64,000 nucleotides of DNA from Actinoallomurus iriomotensis (GTDB lineage Bacteria > Actinomycetota > Actinomycetes > Streptosporangiales > Streptosporangiaceae): assembly GCF_030269445.1 (NCBI RefSeq), contig NZ_BSTJ01000003.1, positions 806,001 to 870,000 on the forward strand. The letters are read 5' to 3'. Both the position numbers and the translations under genes were made by a program. Positions 36,750-45,916 of this stretch are shown in pieces; position 1 is the stretch's first letter, and each line of letters starts with the position of its first letter. The notes under the pieces were generated by a model, which saw only the letters and a list, made by a program, of their open reading frames with translations, did no database searches and was not told the origin of the DNA.

Positions 36750-37829
36750 ATGGACCCGGTGAACGTCCGCGAGTTCGAGGCCCTCGCCCGCGAACGCCTC
36801 GACCCCGTGCACTACGACTACTTCGCCGGCGCCGCGCAGGACGAGGTCACGTTGCGGGCGAACGAGTCGGCGTTCGCCCGCCTCGCGCTCGTACCGAGGA
36901 TCCTGCGCGGTGCGGCGGCGCCCGCCCTCGACGTCACTCTGCTCGGCGCGGACGCGTCGATGCCGATCCTGATGTCGCCCACGGCCTTCCACCGGCTGGC
37001 CCATCCGGACGCCGAACGCGCCACGGCCCGCGCCGCCGCGGAGGCCCGCACGATCATGATCGCGGCGATGCTGTCCACCGTGGCGATCGAGGACATCACG
37101 GCCGAGGCCGGCAAGGTCGCCGCGGACCCCGCCCTGTGGTTCCAGCTCTACGTCCAGCCCGACCTCGGCTTCACCGAGGCGATCGTCCGGCGCGCGGAGG
37201 CCGCGGGCTGCCGCGCCCTGGTGGTCACCGTCGACTCGCCCGCGCTGGGCCGCCACGAGCGCAACGACCGGAACGCCTTCCACGACCTGCCCGACGGGAT
37301 GCGGTGCGAGAACCTGCGCGAGCTGCGCGGCGGCGAGCCGGGCAGCGTACGCCAGGTCGTGCTCTCCCCGGAGATCTCCTGGCGCCACATCGACTGGCTG
37401 CGGGAGATCACACCGCTGCCGATCGTGCTCAAGGGCGCGCTGCATCCGCTGGACGCCCGCCTCGCGGTCGAGCGGGGCGTCGACGCCCTCCTGGTGTCCA
37501 ACCACGGCGGCCGGCAGCTCGACACGATGCCCGCGACCATCGACCAGCTCCCGCTCGTCGCGGAGGCGGTCGAGGGACGGGTGCCGCTGCTGCTCGACGG
37601 AGGCGTCCGGCGCGGCACCGACGTGGTGAAGGCGCTCGCCCTGGGGGCGAGTGCGGTCGCGGTGGGCCGGCCGATCCTGTGGGGCCTGGCCGCCGACGGC
37701 GAGGCCGGGGTCACGCGCGTGCTGGAGACGTTGCGCGCCGAGACCGCGCACACGCTCACCCTCTGCGGCTGCGACGGACCGCGCGCGGTCACTCGCGACC
37801 TGGTACGGGAGGTCCGGTGCTGCCACTGA
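36750..37829 (+). CDS. FMN-dependent alpha-hydroxy-acid oxidase/dehydrogenase
   Basis: 359 residues, (beta/alpha)8 FMN barrel. HYDYFAGAAQDEVTLRANES, PILMSPTAFHRLAHPDAERA, FQLYVQPD, VTVDSPALGRHERNDRN, VLKGALHPLDA, SNHGGRQLDTMPA (catalytic His and Arg) and LLLDGGVRRGTDVVKALALG are diagnostic. It oxidises L-2-hydroxy acids (glycolate, lactate or mandelate class) to 2-oxo acids. It starts 2 nt after the flavoprotein stop codon. The specific substrate is not determined. Confidence 0.92.
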   Translation: MDPVNVREFEALARERLDPVHYDYFAGAAQDEVTLRANESAFARLALVPRILRGAAAPALDVTLLGADASMPILMSPTAFHRLAHPDAERATARAAAEARTIMIAAMLSTVAIEDITAEAGKVAADPALWFQLYVQPDLGFTEAIVRRAEAAGCRALVVTVDSPALGRHERNDRNAFHDLPDGMRCENLRELRGGEPGSVRQVVLSPEISWRHIDWLREITPLPIVLKGALHPLDARLAVERGVDALLVSNHGGRQLDTMPATIDQLPLVAEAVEGRVPLLLDGGVRRGTDVVKALALGASAVAVGRPILWGLAADGEAGVTRVLETLRAETAHTLTLCGCDGPRAVTRDLVREVRCCH

Positions 37830-39145
37830 CCCTCGCCGCTCTCGTGGTCGTGGTGGTGAGCCTGCCGTACTGGCTGCCCCGGGTCGTCGTGGCGCTGCGG
37901 ATGTGGATCTTCGCCCGGATCAATGGTGACGAGGGCGTCCCGATCCCCGGGCGGAGCGTCGGCATCCGGGACTTCACCCGGGTCTACTCCGACCCGGCCG
38001 CCGACGGCCGCAGCCGGGGCGCGCGGCTGTCGGACCTGTTCTGGTACTGGCTGGCCCCCGGGCCCGAGGTGCACCAGGAGCACCTGGAACCCGGCGAGCG
38101 GTACGACGAGGTGGCCCGTACGACCCGGCGGATCCTGGCCCGCCCGAAGCCGGAGGTCGAACGGCTCGCCGCCGCGTGCGCGGCCCGTACGCTCGACGCC
38201 ACGCCGCCCGGTTTGGTCCGGCTGCGCGACCTGATGATGCCGATCTGGGCGGAGTTCTACTACGAGCTCGTCTTCGGCCGGCCGTGCCCGCCGGAGGCCC
38301 GCGACCTCATCGTCGGCAACGCCGACGACGTCGTGACGGCGCTCAAGTGCTGCGGCCTGCGGCACATGGACCGTCGCGTCCGGCTGACCGCCTACCTGCG
38401 GGACCGGCTGGAGGAGATCCCGCACCCGCTGCCGTCGTCGCTGTCCCGCGAGGAGCGGGTGTACTACCTGCAGGGCGCCTTCTTCAACACCGCCGTCGTC
38501 CAGATGTCCGAGGCGATGGCGCACCTGCTGATGGCGATCGCCCAGCACCCGGACGTGCGGGAACGCCTGGCGCGCGACCCCGGCGACGACGCCTACTTGG
38601 ACCAGGTGATCAACGAGAGCCTGCGCCGCTACCCGCTGTTCGGCATCGCGCACCGCATCACCTCCAAGGACATCACCGTGGACGAGCGGACGACGCTGCC
38701 GGCCGGCTCGGTGCTGTGCTTCGACTACCCCTCCTTCCACACGACCGGGTACGAGGACCCCGAACGGTTCGACCCCGACCGCTGGCGGACGCTCGCGGTG
38801 CGGGAGGCCAACCACATCCCGTTCGGGGTCACCGCCAACCGGCCCTGCCCGGCGCGGGGCGTGGCGCCGCTGACGATGCGCGTGGTCGCACGGGAGACGC
38901 TGCGCCGGTTCGCGCTCCGCACCTCGGCCGCGCACACCCGGTCGCTGCCGAACCGGGGGCCGTGCGTCCTCCTCCCCCGTACGGACGACCGCGCCCTGCG
39001 GGTCCGGCTCCCGCTGCTCCGCCTGCGCGACCGGTGGGAGGACGTCTGGCGCAGCGTGGTCCAGCTCGGTTTCGGCACCTACATGGTCTGGGACGCCCGG
39101 CGCCATCGGCTGGCCGCCCGTTACTTCGCGGAGGCGACACGATGA
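37817..39145 (+). CDS. Atypical cytochrome P450 with N-terminal membrane anchor
   Basis: 442 residues, GTG start after GGGAGG, overlapping the preceding gene by 13 bp. Residues 2-25 are a transmembrane anchor (LPLTLAALVVVVVSLPYWLP), rare in bacterial P450s. ExxR is present (INESLRRYPLFG) and the haem ligand lies in PFGVTANRPCPARG. The I-helix region reads GAFFNTAVVQMSEAMAHL, without the usual AGxxT acid-alcohol pair, so oxygen activation may differ or it may use peroxide. A C-terminal extension of about 80 residues ends the protein. Confidence 0.88.
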   Translation: MLPLTLAALVVVVVSLPYWLPRVVVALRMWIFARINGDEGVPIPGRSVGIRDFTRVYSDPAADGRSRGARLSDLFWYWLAPGPEVHQEHLEPGERYDEVARTTRRILARPKPEVERLAAACAARTLDATPPGLVRLRDLMMPIWAEFYYELVFGRPCPPEARDLIVGNADDVVTALKCCGLRHMDRRVRLTAYLRDRLEEIPHPLPSSLSREERVYYLQGAFFNTAVVQMSEAMAHLLMAIAQHPDVRERLARDPGDDAYLDQVINESLRRYPLFGIAHRITSKDITVDERTTLPAGSVLCFDYPSFHTTGYEDPERFDPDRWRTLAVREANHIPFGVTANRPCPARGVAPLTMRVVARETLRRFALRTSAAHTRSLPNRGPCVLLPRTDDRALRVRLPLLRLRDRWEDVWRSVVQLGFGTYMVWDARRHRLAARYFAEATR

Positions 39146-40695
39146 GGCGGTACGGGTTCGCGATCGGCTCGGTCCTCGTGCTGGCCGGGGTGGCGATGCA
39201 CTTCCCCGACTACGTGAAGGCGCGCCACGACCACTTCATGATGGCCGGCATGCCGATGGGCGGCGTCATGACCACCGGCATGGCGCTGATCGTCGCCGGG
39301 CTGGCGCTCGCGGTCTGGGGCCTGCTGCCCGACCGCGCCGAGCGGGCCGCGCGGGCGCGCCGCGTCCCCGCGACGCAGCGGTACGCGGCCCTCGACCGGG
39401 CCGAGCTCAGCCCGGCGCACCGGCTCCTGGCGATCGTGCTGTTCGTCGGCCTGGTCATCGACACCATGAAGCCGGCGTCGCTCGGGTTCACCGCTCCGGG
39501 CATGGTCAAGGAGTACGGGCTCGACCACTCGGAGATCGCGACGCTGCCGTTCGTGGCCATCACCGGCACCGTGGTCGGCTCGCTGCTGTGGGGCTACCTC
39601 GCCGACATCTTCGGCCGCCGGTCGACGATCCTGTTCTCCGGGCTGATGTACGTCGCCACCTCGATCTGCGGCTTCATGCCGTCGTTCGGATGGAACCTGG
39701 CGATGTGCTTCGCCATGGGCGCCGCCGCCGGCGGCATGCTGCCCATCGCGTACTCGCTGATGTCGGAGTCGATCCCGGCGCGGCAGCGGGGCTGGCTGAT
39801 GGTGCTGCAGAGCGGCCTGGCCACCGCGCTCGGCTACCTCATCGCGAGCGGCGCCACCTCGCTGCTGGTGCCGCACCTGAGCTGGCGCGTGCTCTGGCTG
39901 CTCGGCGCGCCGACCGGGCTGCTGCTCGTCGTGCTCACCCGGTGGATCCCCGAGTCGCCGCGCTTCCTGCTCGCCTGCGGGCGGGAGGACGAGGCGGCCG
40001 AGGTGATGCGCCGGTACGGAGTGCGCGCCGTTCCCGCCGAACCCGCTCCCGTCGCCGACGCTCCCCCGCCACGGCCGGCCACGCTGCTGACCGGGTCGCT
40101 GCTGCCGCGCACCGCGGGCATCCTGGTGTACGGGCTCGGCTGGGGCGTCGTGAACTGGGGCTTCATCACGTTCCTGCCGGTGTTCCTGCAGGCGGCGGGC
40201 GCGGGGACGCAGGCCAGCGACCTGCTGCTCCTGGCCTCGGTGTTCGCGCTGCCGGCCACGGCGGTGGCCGCCGTCGCGTACGCGCGCTGGAGCAGCCGGC
40301 GGGCCATGCTGACCTACGCGCTGGTCACGGGGCTGGTGCTCCTGCTGTTCGGGACGCTCGATCCGAGCGGGCCCGGTCACGGTGTGCTGCTCGTCGCCTT
40401 GGTCAGCCTCCTGCTGTCCGGCGCGGCCGGCATGATCGCGATGCTCGCCCCGTACGCCGCGGAGGTCTACCCCACGACGATGCGCGCCACCGGCAGCGGC
40501 GTGGCCGCCGCGTCGAGCAAGGTCGGCGGCATGTTCGGGCCGCTGCTGCTGACCACGGCGCCGCGCGTCGGGACGCTCGCGTTCGTCTCCGCCGTCCCGG
40601 TCGCCGCCGCCGCGTACGCGCTGTGGCGCACCGGTGTGGAGACCGCCGGCCGGCCGCTCGTGGAAGTCATCGCATCCAGCGAACAGGAGGGCTGA
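39142..40695 (+). CDS. MFS transporter (AAHS/sugar-porter-like)
   Basis: 517 residues. About 80 residues with two extra N-terminal transmembrane helices precede a 12-helix MFS core. WGYLADIFGRRSTILFSG is the loop 2-3 signature, and LTRWIPESPRFLLACGREDEA the motif before the central loop. Resembles aromatic-acid or metabolite:H+ symporters. The ATG overlaps the P450 stop (ATGA), so it belongs to the same operon and probably moves the pathway's substrate or product. Confidence 0.9.
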   Translation: MRRYGFAIGSVLVLAGVAMHFPDYVKARHDHFMMAGMPMGGVMTTGMALIVAGLALAVWGLLPDRAERAARARRVPATQRYAALDRAELSPAHRLLAIVLFVGLVIDTMKPASLGFTAPGMVKEYGLDHSEIATLPFVAITGTVVGSLLWGYLADIFGRRSTILFSGLMYVATSICGFMPSFGWNLAMCFAMGAAAGGMLPIAYSLMSESIPARQRGWLMVLQSGLATALGYLIASGATSLLVPHLSWRVLWLLGAPTGLLLVVLTRWIPESPRFLLACGREDEAAEVMRRYGVRAVPAEPAPVADAPPPRPATLLTGSLLPRTAGILVYGLGWGVVNWGFITFLPVFLQAAGAGTQASDLLLLASVFALPATAVAAVAYARWSSRRAMLTYALVTGLVLLLFGTLDPSGPGHGVLLVALVSLLLSGAAGMIAMLAPYAAEVYPTTMRATGSGVAAASSKVGGMFGPLLLTTAPRVGTLAFVSAVPVAAAAYALWRTGVETAGRPLVEVIASSEQEG

Positions 40696-40702
40696 GGACC
40701 CA

Positions 40703-41761
40703 GTGGACCTCGACATGGAGGAGTTCGCCGAGGCGCGGCTCCGCAAGCCGAACAACGCGCCGCACGACCGGTTCCTGGACGCGTACCGCGCCCGCATGGG
40801 CTACCGCGCCGAGCCGCTGCACCCGCCCGCCATCCGCGGCGTGGAGGGCGCGATCGACATCCACTGTCACGCGCACGAGGGTCAGCAGGACGCGCTGGCC
40901 ATCGCGAAGCTGGCCTCGGCCAGCGGCATGGGCGGGCTGCTGTACAAGAGCGTGCAGGGCATGAACAGGCCCGCCGCGGCGGGCCCCGCCGCCGTGGTCC
41001 GCGAGATCGAGCGGGACCTGGCCGCCTGGAGCGAGGAGACGGAGATCGAGCCGATCCAGGTGTGGTCGGGCTGGATCACCACCGACACGCGGGGGCTGCC
41101 GCTCGTGGAGGCGGCGCGCCGGCACCTGGACGACGGCGTGTCCGCGGTCTGGATGCCGGTCTTCCGGAGCGCCAACACGTTGAGCAAGGTCGGCGGGCCG
41201 CCGATCTGGTGGGGCGGCAGCGAGGACCCGAAGGAGTGGAGCGATCCGCTGCCCTGGGACCAGGCGCTGAAGGTGGGGGCGTACACGCTCGACGAGCACG
41301 GACGGCTCAAGCCCGAGTACAAGGAGATCTTCCGGATGGTCGCCGACCGGGACGTCATGGTCTCGTTCGCCCACGCGACGCACGAGGAGATCTTCGCGAT
41401 GGCCGAGGAGGTGCGGAACCTGGGCATCACCAAGGCGGTGATCGACCACCCGTTCAGCCCCTTCATCGACCTGTCCCTGGAGCAGATGAAGGAGCTCGCC
41501 TCCGCGGGCGTGTACCTGAACTTCACCTACGACGAGATCTCGCCGCTGCTCGGGGTGAACCCCGCGGACATGTGCCGCACCATCCAGGCGCTCGGCACCG
41601 ACCACGTGACCCTGTCCAGCGACGCCGGAGAGCCACTGTTCCCGCACACCGTCGAGGCGTTGCGCCTGCTCTTGGCGCACATGAACGCGTTCGGCCTGAC
41701 CGAGGAGGAGGTCCACCAGGTCAGTGCGGTCAACCCGGGAAGGCTGCTCGGCAAAGCGTGA
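40703..41761 (+). CDS. Amidohydrolase-superfamily protein (DUF6282-like)
   Basis: 352 residues from GTG 40703. TIM-barrel metal-site residues are visible: AIDIHCHAHEG (HxH), FAHATHEE, VIDHPFSPF and TLSSDAGEP (Asp). An unusual WGGSEDPKEWSDP insertion lies mid-protein. The pattern fits the amidohydrolase superfamily, close to DUF6282 (name from memory). It ends the five-gene oxidative cluster, seven bases after the transporter. Hydrolysis of an amide or cyclic imide intermediate is inferred. Confidence 0.8.
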   Translation: MDLDMEEFAEARLRKPNNAPHDRFLDAYRARMGYRAEPLHPPAIRGVEGAIDIHCHAHEGQQDALAIAKLASASGMGGLLYKSVQGMNRPAAAGPAAVVREIERDLAAWSEETEIEPIQVWSGWITTDTRGLPLVEAARRHLDDGVSAVWMPVFRSANTLSKVGGPPIWWGGSEDPKEWSDPLPWDQALKVGAYTLDEHGRLKPEYKEIFRMVADRDVMVSFAHATHEEIFAMAEEVRNLGITKAVIDHPFSPFIDLSLEQMKELASAGVYLNFTYDEISPLLGVNPADMCRTIQALGTDHVTLSSDAGEPLFPHTVEALRLLLAHMNAFGLTEEEVHQVSAVNPGRLLGKA

Positions 41762-41808
41762 CATTTCTCCGCTCGCGGAGGCGATCAACATGCGATGCTT
41801 ACCTCGTG

Positions 41809-42486
41809 GTGACCGAGCTGTCAGATTCACCGCGGCGTGTGCTCCTCGTCGAGGACGACACGGAGATCGCCGAGATGCTGAAGGAACTGCTCACCGGTGA
41901 GGGCTATCAGGTCGAGACGGCCGGAGACGGCCAGCGCGGCCTGCACCTGTCGCTGACCCGGGCGTACGACGTCCTCGTCATCGACCGGGTGCTGCCCGCC
42001 GTCGACGGGCTCGACCTGATCAGACGGATCCGGAGCAAGGGGATCGCCACGCCCGTGCTCGTGCTCACCGCCCTCGGCACGGTCGCCGACCGGGTCGCCG
42101 GGCTCGACTCCGGCGCGGAGGACTACCTCGTCAAGCCGTTCGACATCGAGGAGCTGCTGGCGCGGATACGGGCGCTGCACCGCCGGCACCGCGACGCCGC
42201 GCGGACGCTCCCGCTGGGCGCCGCGGAGATCGACCTGGTGCGCCGGCGGGTGCTGCTGCCGGACGGCGACGAGGTCGAGCTCTCCAAGCGGGAGTTCGAG
42301 CTGCTGCGGACGCTGGCGAGCCGCCCGAAGACGGTGCACTCGCGCGAGGACCTGCAGCTGACGGTGTTCCAGGACGCCGCCACCGACTCCATCGTCGACA
42401 CCTACGTTCACTATCTTCGCCGCAAGCTCGGCCGCGGGGCCGTACGCACCGTCCGGGGCTTCGGCTACCGGCTGGGGGAGCTATGA
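41809..42486 (+). CDS. OmpR/PhoB-type response regulator
   Basis: 225 residues. The receiver domain has VLLVEDDTEIAEMLKELL (acidic pair), VLVIDRVLPAVDGLDLI (phospho-acceptor Asp), LVLTALG and EDYLVKPFDIEELLARI (Lys). The C-terminal winged helix has VELSKREFELLRTLASRP and DTYVHYLRRKLG. GTG at 41809 or 41806; no clear ribosome-binding site. Its stop overlaps the histidine kinase start (ATGA), so they form a two-component system. Confidence 0.93.
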   Translation: MTELSDSPRRVLLVEDDTEIAEMLKELLTGEGYQVETAGDGQRGLHLSLTRAYDVLVIDRVLPAVDGLDLIRRIRSKGIATPVLVLTALGTVADRVAGLDSGAEDYLVKPFDIEELLARIRALHRRHRDAARTLPLGAAEIDLVRRRVLLPDGDEVELSKREFELLRTLASRPKTVHSREDLQLTVFQDAATDSIVDTYVHYLRRKLGRGAVRTVRGFGYRLGEL

Positions 42487-43709
42487 GAGAACCGCAGGAG
42501 TTCGACGGCCGGTCGCTGGCCAGAGCCCGGTGGCTGCTGACCGCGCAGCTGGCCGGCGCGATCACCGGCGTGGTGCTGGTCGTCGGCGCGCTGATGTTCG
42601 TCGCGACGACCGGGGGCCAGCAGCGTGACGCCGAGCGCGACCTGCGGTTCTACGTGGCCCGCAGCAGCGTCGAGAGCCCGCCGCCGTGTGTGTGGATGTT
42701 CGCCCAGGACGGCGGCTCGCTCCGCCGTACGCCGAGCGCGCCGGCCGACCTCCCGGTCCGGTCGAGCCTGCGCCGGGTGGCGAACGGCGGCGGGGCGCTG
42801 GTCGAACGGCGGAGGATCCACGGGATCGACTACCTCATCCGCACCGGCCGCCGGGGCGGCACGGTCGTCCAGGCCGCCATGGACCTGCGGTACCAGCAGC
42901 AGGAACGGCAGCGGCTCTACCTCGCGCTCACCGTCGCCGAGCTCGCCGGGCTGCTCGCCGCCCTGGTGACCGGACAGGTGCTGGCCCGGCGCGCCATCTC
43001 GCCGCTGGAGGAGGCGCTGCGCCGGCAGCGCCGCTTCGTGGCCGACGCCAGCCACGAGCTGCGCACGCCGCTGACCCGGCTGCACACGCGCGCGCAGCTG
43101 CTCGCCCGCCGCGCGCCCACGGCGGACATCGACAAGGACCTGCGCACGATCGTCTCCGACACCCGGCAGTTCGGCGAGGTGATCGAGGACCTGCTCATGT
43201 CGGCGCAGCTGGGCCACGCGACGGCGCGCCGCGAGCTCGTCGACCTCGCGGCCATCGTGGAGTCGGTGGCCGACGCGGAGTCCGCGCGGGCGCAGGCCCG
43301 GTCGATCGCGCTGGAGGTCCGCCGCGATCCCGGCGGGTACCTGGTCCTGGGCGTGCCGGCCGCGCTGCGCCGGGTCGTGGGCGCGCTGGTCGACAACGCC
43401 CTCACCCACACGCCGCCGGGCGGTCACATCGAGCTGACCCTCGACCGTACGGCGAAGCGCCGCGAGGTGGTCCTGACCGTACGGGACGACGGCGTCGGCT
43501 TCGACCAGGACCAGGAACGGCTGATCTTCGAACGCTTCAAACACGGCAACGCCGGCGACGGACGCCGGTTCGGCCTGGGCCTGGCCCTGGTGCGGGAGGT
43601 CGTCGACAGCCACGGCGGCCGGGTGGGCGCGACCGGGGAACCGGGCCGCGGAGCGGCGTTCACGGTCCGCCTGCCCTCCGCGTCCGTGGAGGCCGCCGTC
43701 GCCCGCTGA
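42483..43709 (+). CDS. Sensor histidine kinase
   Basis: 408 residues. Two transmembrane helices (about 18-42 and 142-163) enclose a sensor loop of about 100 residues with one cysteine. HisKA carries VADASHELRTPLTRLHTRAQ (phospho-His), then LVDNALTHTPPGG (N box), VTVRDDGVGFD-type G1 (VRDDGVGFD), FERFKHG and FGLGLALVREVVDSHGG (G2). Pairs with the overlapping response regulator. No target genes can be inferred beyond the adjacent secreted protein. Confidence 0.93.
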   Translation: MREPQEFDGRSLARARWLLTAQLAGAITGVVLVVGALMFVATTGGQQRDAERDLRFYVARSSVESPPPCVWMFAQDGGSLRRTPSAPADLPVRSSLRRVANGGGALVERRRIHGIDYLIRTGRRGGTVVQAAMDLRYQQQERQRLYLALTVAELAGLLAALVTGQVLARRAISPLEEALRRQRRFVADASHELRTPLTRLHTRAQLLARRAPTADIDKDLRTIVSDTRQFGEVIEDLLMSAQLGHATARRELVDLAAIVESVADAESARAQARSIALEVRRDPGGYLVLGVPAALRRVVGALVDNALTHTPPGGHIELTLDRTAKRREVVLTVRDDGVGFDQDQERLIFERFKHGNAGDGRRFGLGLALVREVVDSHGGRVGATGEPGRGAAFTVRLPSASVEAAVAR

Positions 43710-43732
43710 GCCCGCGGCGCGGCCGCCCGCGG

Positions 43733-44494
43733 TCAGCCGGCGACCGGGAGGTCGGTCGGGACCGGGGTGGGCCGCGGGGCCTCTTTGACGTGCGCCGCGG
43801 ACGGCGTGCCGCCGGCCGAGGACGACGCGGAGGAAGAAGGGGAGGTCTTCGTACCGGGCACGGTCGGCGTCGGGGCCGGCTTGCCGTCCGCGCGTCCGCA
43901 GGTGGCGGAGGCGAGGTCGATGGTCTGGACGCTGCCGCCGATCGAGATGTCCAGCTCCAGGGCGACGACCGTCAACGTGCCGTCCGGGTTCTGGACCTGC
44001 TTGTTGGGCGTCACGCGCAGACCGAAGCCCCGCGTCGGGATGACGATGTCGGTGTTGGGCGGGCCGCCGATCGGCACGTCGTGGCCCGCCACCGAGATGT
44101 CGGCGAGGTGGGCCGAGCCGACGCCGTTGTCGCACTTCGCGGCGATCGTCTGCGCGGAGAGCAGCCCGGTGGGGAGCTTCGTCTTGAGCCCGGGGTGACT
44201 CAACCGCAGGTCCAGGACGCCGGCCGACGCGTGGTGGCCCTTGGCCTCCACGGTGAACAGCGCGAGATTGAACACCGGGTTCTTCGGAAGTTCGAGCGCC
44301 TTGCGGTTCGGCTGGGTCGCGGAGGTCACCGCCGGCTGTGCCGGAATGGCCAGCGCGCCACCGGCGTAGATGCCGTAGGCCGAACTCGCCGGACCGGAGG
44401 CGGAGGCCGGGCTCGCCGCCGACAGCGGCACCACCAGTGGTACGGCCAGAGCGCCGGCGAGGGCCGCGTACTTGGTCAGACGCGTCGAGCGCAT
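43733..44494 (-). CDS. Secreted hypothetical protein, choice-of-anchor P-like
   Basis: 253 residues. Signal peptide of about 33 residues (LAVPLVVPLSAASPASA). The beta-rich domain contains LALFTVEAKGHHASAGVLDL, IAAKCDNGVGSAHLADISVA and VVALELDISIGG...SATCG, with two cysteines, like the actinobacterial choice-of-anchor P secreted family. The C-terminal 50 residues are Pro/Ser/Thr-rich, typical of a wall-spanning stalk; no LPXTG or anchoring helix is seen. ATG 44494 follows GGGAGA. An operator-like palindrome sits upstream. Confidence 0.75.
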   Translation of the reverse strand: MRSTRLTKYAALAGALAVPLVVPLSAASPASASGPASSAYGIYAGGALAIPAQPAVTSATQPNRKALELPKNPVFNLALFTVEAKGHHASAGVLDLRLSHPGLKTKLPTGLLSAQTIAAKCDNGVGSAHLADISVAGHDVPIGGPPNTDIVIPTRGFGLRVTPNKQVQNPDGTLTVVALELDISIGGSVQTIDLASATCGRADGKPAPTPTVPGTKTSPSSSASSSAGGTPSAAHVKEAPRPTPVPTDLPVAG

Positions 44495-44522
44495 GAGTTC
44501 TCCCGGGGGGACGGAGAGATGC

Positions 44523-44538
44523 GGTACTTGAACGTACC
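44523..44538. promoter_or_regulatory. GGTAC-N6-GTACC palindrome
   Basis: GGTAC-TTGAAC-GTACC lies 29 bp upstream of the secreted-protein start, in the AT-rich 252-bp gap between it and the divergent NlpC/P60-like gene. It matches the paired sites at 46576-46615. Confidence 0.5.
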
Positions 44539-44746
44539 AGTTGAACGGTAGGTCAATATACCAATCGGTTCGGACGCATGGAAGGGAATCGGTCCTCTAT
44601 TACGTCCCCGTCGAAATAATTCAGTCATTTTTCAGATATCGCTACCGGCAAGCCATTCCTGTGACGCCGAACAGCATCGCTATCTACGTTATTCAACGTC
44701 GCCCTACGGCGGAATGCCGTATCCCCGCGAACAGGAGGAGAAGCTC

Positions 44747-45319
44747 ATGCGTACGCAGCATCTCGCAATCCGTGTCGGCGCACTCGCGCTCTCCGGCGCG
44801 GCGCTGGCCGTGTACGGGCTCAGCGCGACCCCGTCGTCGCCCCTCGCCGGCACCTTCCCCGTACGGACCGCGTCACAGGAAACGCCCATCACGCCGCTCG
44901 CGACCATCAGCCGGACCCAGGTGCTCGCCAACGCCAGGACGTGGCACCCGCACACCGCCATGCGCGTGCCGTACAGCCAGTCGAGGACGCACGACGGATA
45001 CCGCACCGACTGCTCGGGCTACGCCTCGATGGCCCTCGAACTGGGCAGGCCCGGCCTGAACACCGTCGGCCTGGCCGGACCGTCGGTCAGCACGCGCATC
45101 GCGATGTCGCAGTTGCAGCCGGGCGACCTGGTCATCGACGCGACCGGCACCGCCGACACCCGTCACGTCGTCATCTTCGAGAAGTGGGCGAACACCGCGC
45201 ACACGTCGTACTGGGAGTACGAGCAGCGCGGCGGGTACGGCACGGACTACCGCACCCGCGACTACGGCCTGTCGAGCGGCAGCCAGTTCCACGCCTACCG
45301 CCCGAGGAAACTCACCTGA
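44747..45319 (+). CDS. Secreted NlpC/P60-like cysteine peptidase
   Basis: 190 residues from ATG 44747, preceded by ACAGGAGGAG. N-terminal signal peptide or anchor (VGALALSGAALAVYGLSA). The catalytic core shows YRTDCSGYASMALELG (nucleophile Cys) and LQPGDLVIDATGTADTRHVV (His), the NlpC/P60 order, with a basic substrate-groove tail. Likely acts on cell-wall peptides. It has no SH3 or LysM targeting domain, so it is a minimal form. Confidence 0.85.
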   Translation: MRTQHLAIRVGALALSGAALAVYGLSATPSSPLAGTFPVRTASQETPITPLATISRTQVLANARTWHPHTAMRVPYSQSRTHDGYRTDCSGYASMALELGRPGLNTVGLAGPSVSTRIAMSQLQPGDLVIDATGTADTRHVVIFEKWANTAHTSYWEYEQRGGYGTDYRTRDYGLSSGSQFHAYRPRKLT

Positions 45320-45326
45320 CCCGGGT

Positions 45327-45356
45327 GGGCCGGGGAGGGCCGCTCCTCCCCGGCCC
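45327..45356. terminator. Bidirectional hairpin terminator
   Basis: Perfect 12-bp stem GGGCCGGGGAGG / CCTCCCCGGCCC with a 6-nt loop, lying between the convergent NlpC/P60-like and SnoaL-like genes. No U-run, as usual in actinobacteria. Confidence 0.85.
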
Positions 45357-45380
45357 ATCGGCGTCGTACGCGGCGCGCCG

Positions 45381-45842
45381 CTATCCGGCCGCCGCCCGCA
45401 GGTGGCGGCTGACGTCCCCGACGAGGTCGATGTGCACACGCCGCTCGGCGAACCGCCACCGCGTGCCGTCCCACGCGAACCGGTCCTGGTAGCGCCCGAC
45501 GGCGATGGGCTGGAGGGGCAGTTCGGGCAACGCCTGGTACACGGTGACGTACGACCGCGCGGCGGCGGTGTCCCCGTCGAGTTCGACGATGAGGTTGGTG
45601 GTGACGTGCTTGGTCCGAGGCGTGCCGTCGCCGTACACGATCAGCGTGCCGCGGAACATCTCCTCGATCGCGCCCGCCCCGCTGACGGGCGAGCCACTAC
45701 CGGTGAAGGTGGCGTCGGCCAGGAGCGCGCCGAGCCCCGCGAAGTCACCACCGTCGACGAGCTCGGCGTACCGCGCGATGAGGTTCGCGATCTCCCGATG
45801 ACTCGCGGCCGGCTCGGGCCCGACGTACGGGGGTGTGCTCAT
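45381..45842 (-). CDS. SnoaL-like (NTF2-fold) protein
   Basis: 153 residues. ASHREIANLIARYAELVDGG, LLADATFTGSGSPVSG and TKHVTTNLIVELDGDTAAAR followed by RYQDRFAWDGTRWRFAERRV give the NTF2-like cone fold (SnoaL_4). Such proteins include dehydratases, cyclases and isomerases for small polar substrates. It lies on the same strand just downstream of a TetR gene and next to a P450/monooxygenase operon, so a role in the same pathway is possible. Confidence 0.83.
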   Translation of the reverse strand: MSTPPYVGPEPAASHREIANLIARYAELVDGGDFAGLGALLADATFTGSGSPVSGAGAIEEMFRGTLIVYGDGTPRTKHVTTNLIVELDGDTAAARSYVTVYQALPELPLQPIAVGRYQDRFAWDGTRWRFAERRVHIDLVGDVSRHLRAAAG

Positions 45843-45916
45843 GGGCGAGATTCGTCCTTCGGGTCTGGATCTGAGACTTCCGGCCGGCGACGAGCGCTGC
45901 GCGCCGGCACGTTCTT

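Noticed and set aside
41762-41805. Terminator between the amidohydrolase and the response regulator
   Set aside because: The only hairpin, CTCCG-CTCG-CGGAG, is a 5-bp stem and too weak to call.
43710-43732. Terminator between the histidine kinase and the secreted protein
   Set aside because: CCGCGG-type symmetry exists, but the 23-bp gap gives no clean stem longer than 6 bp.
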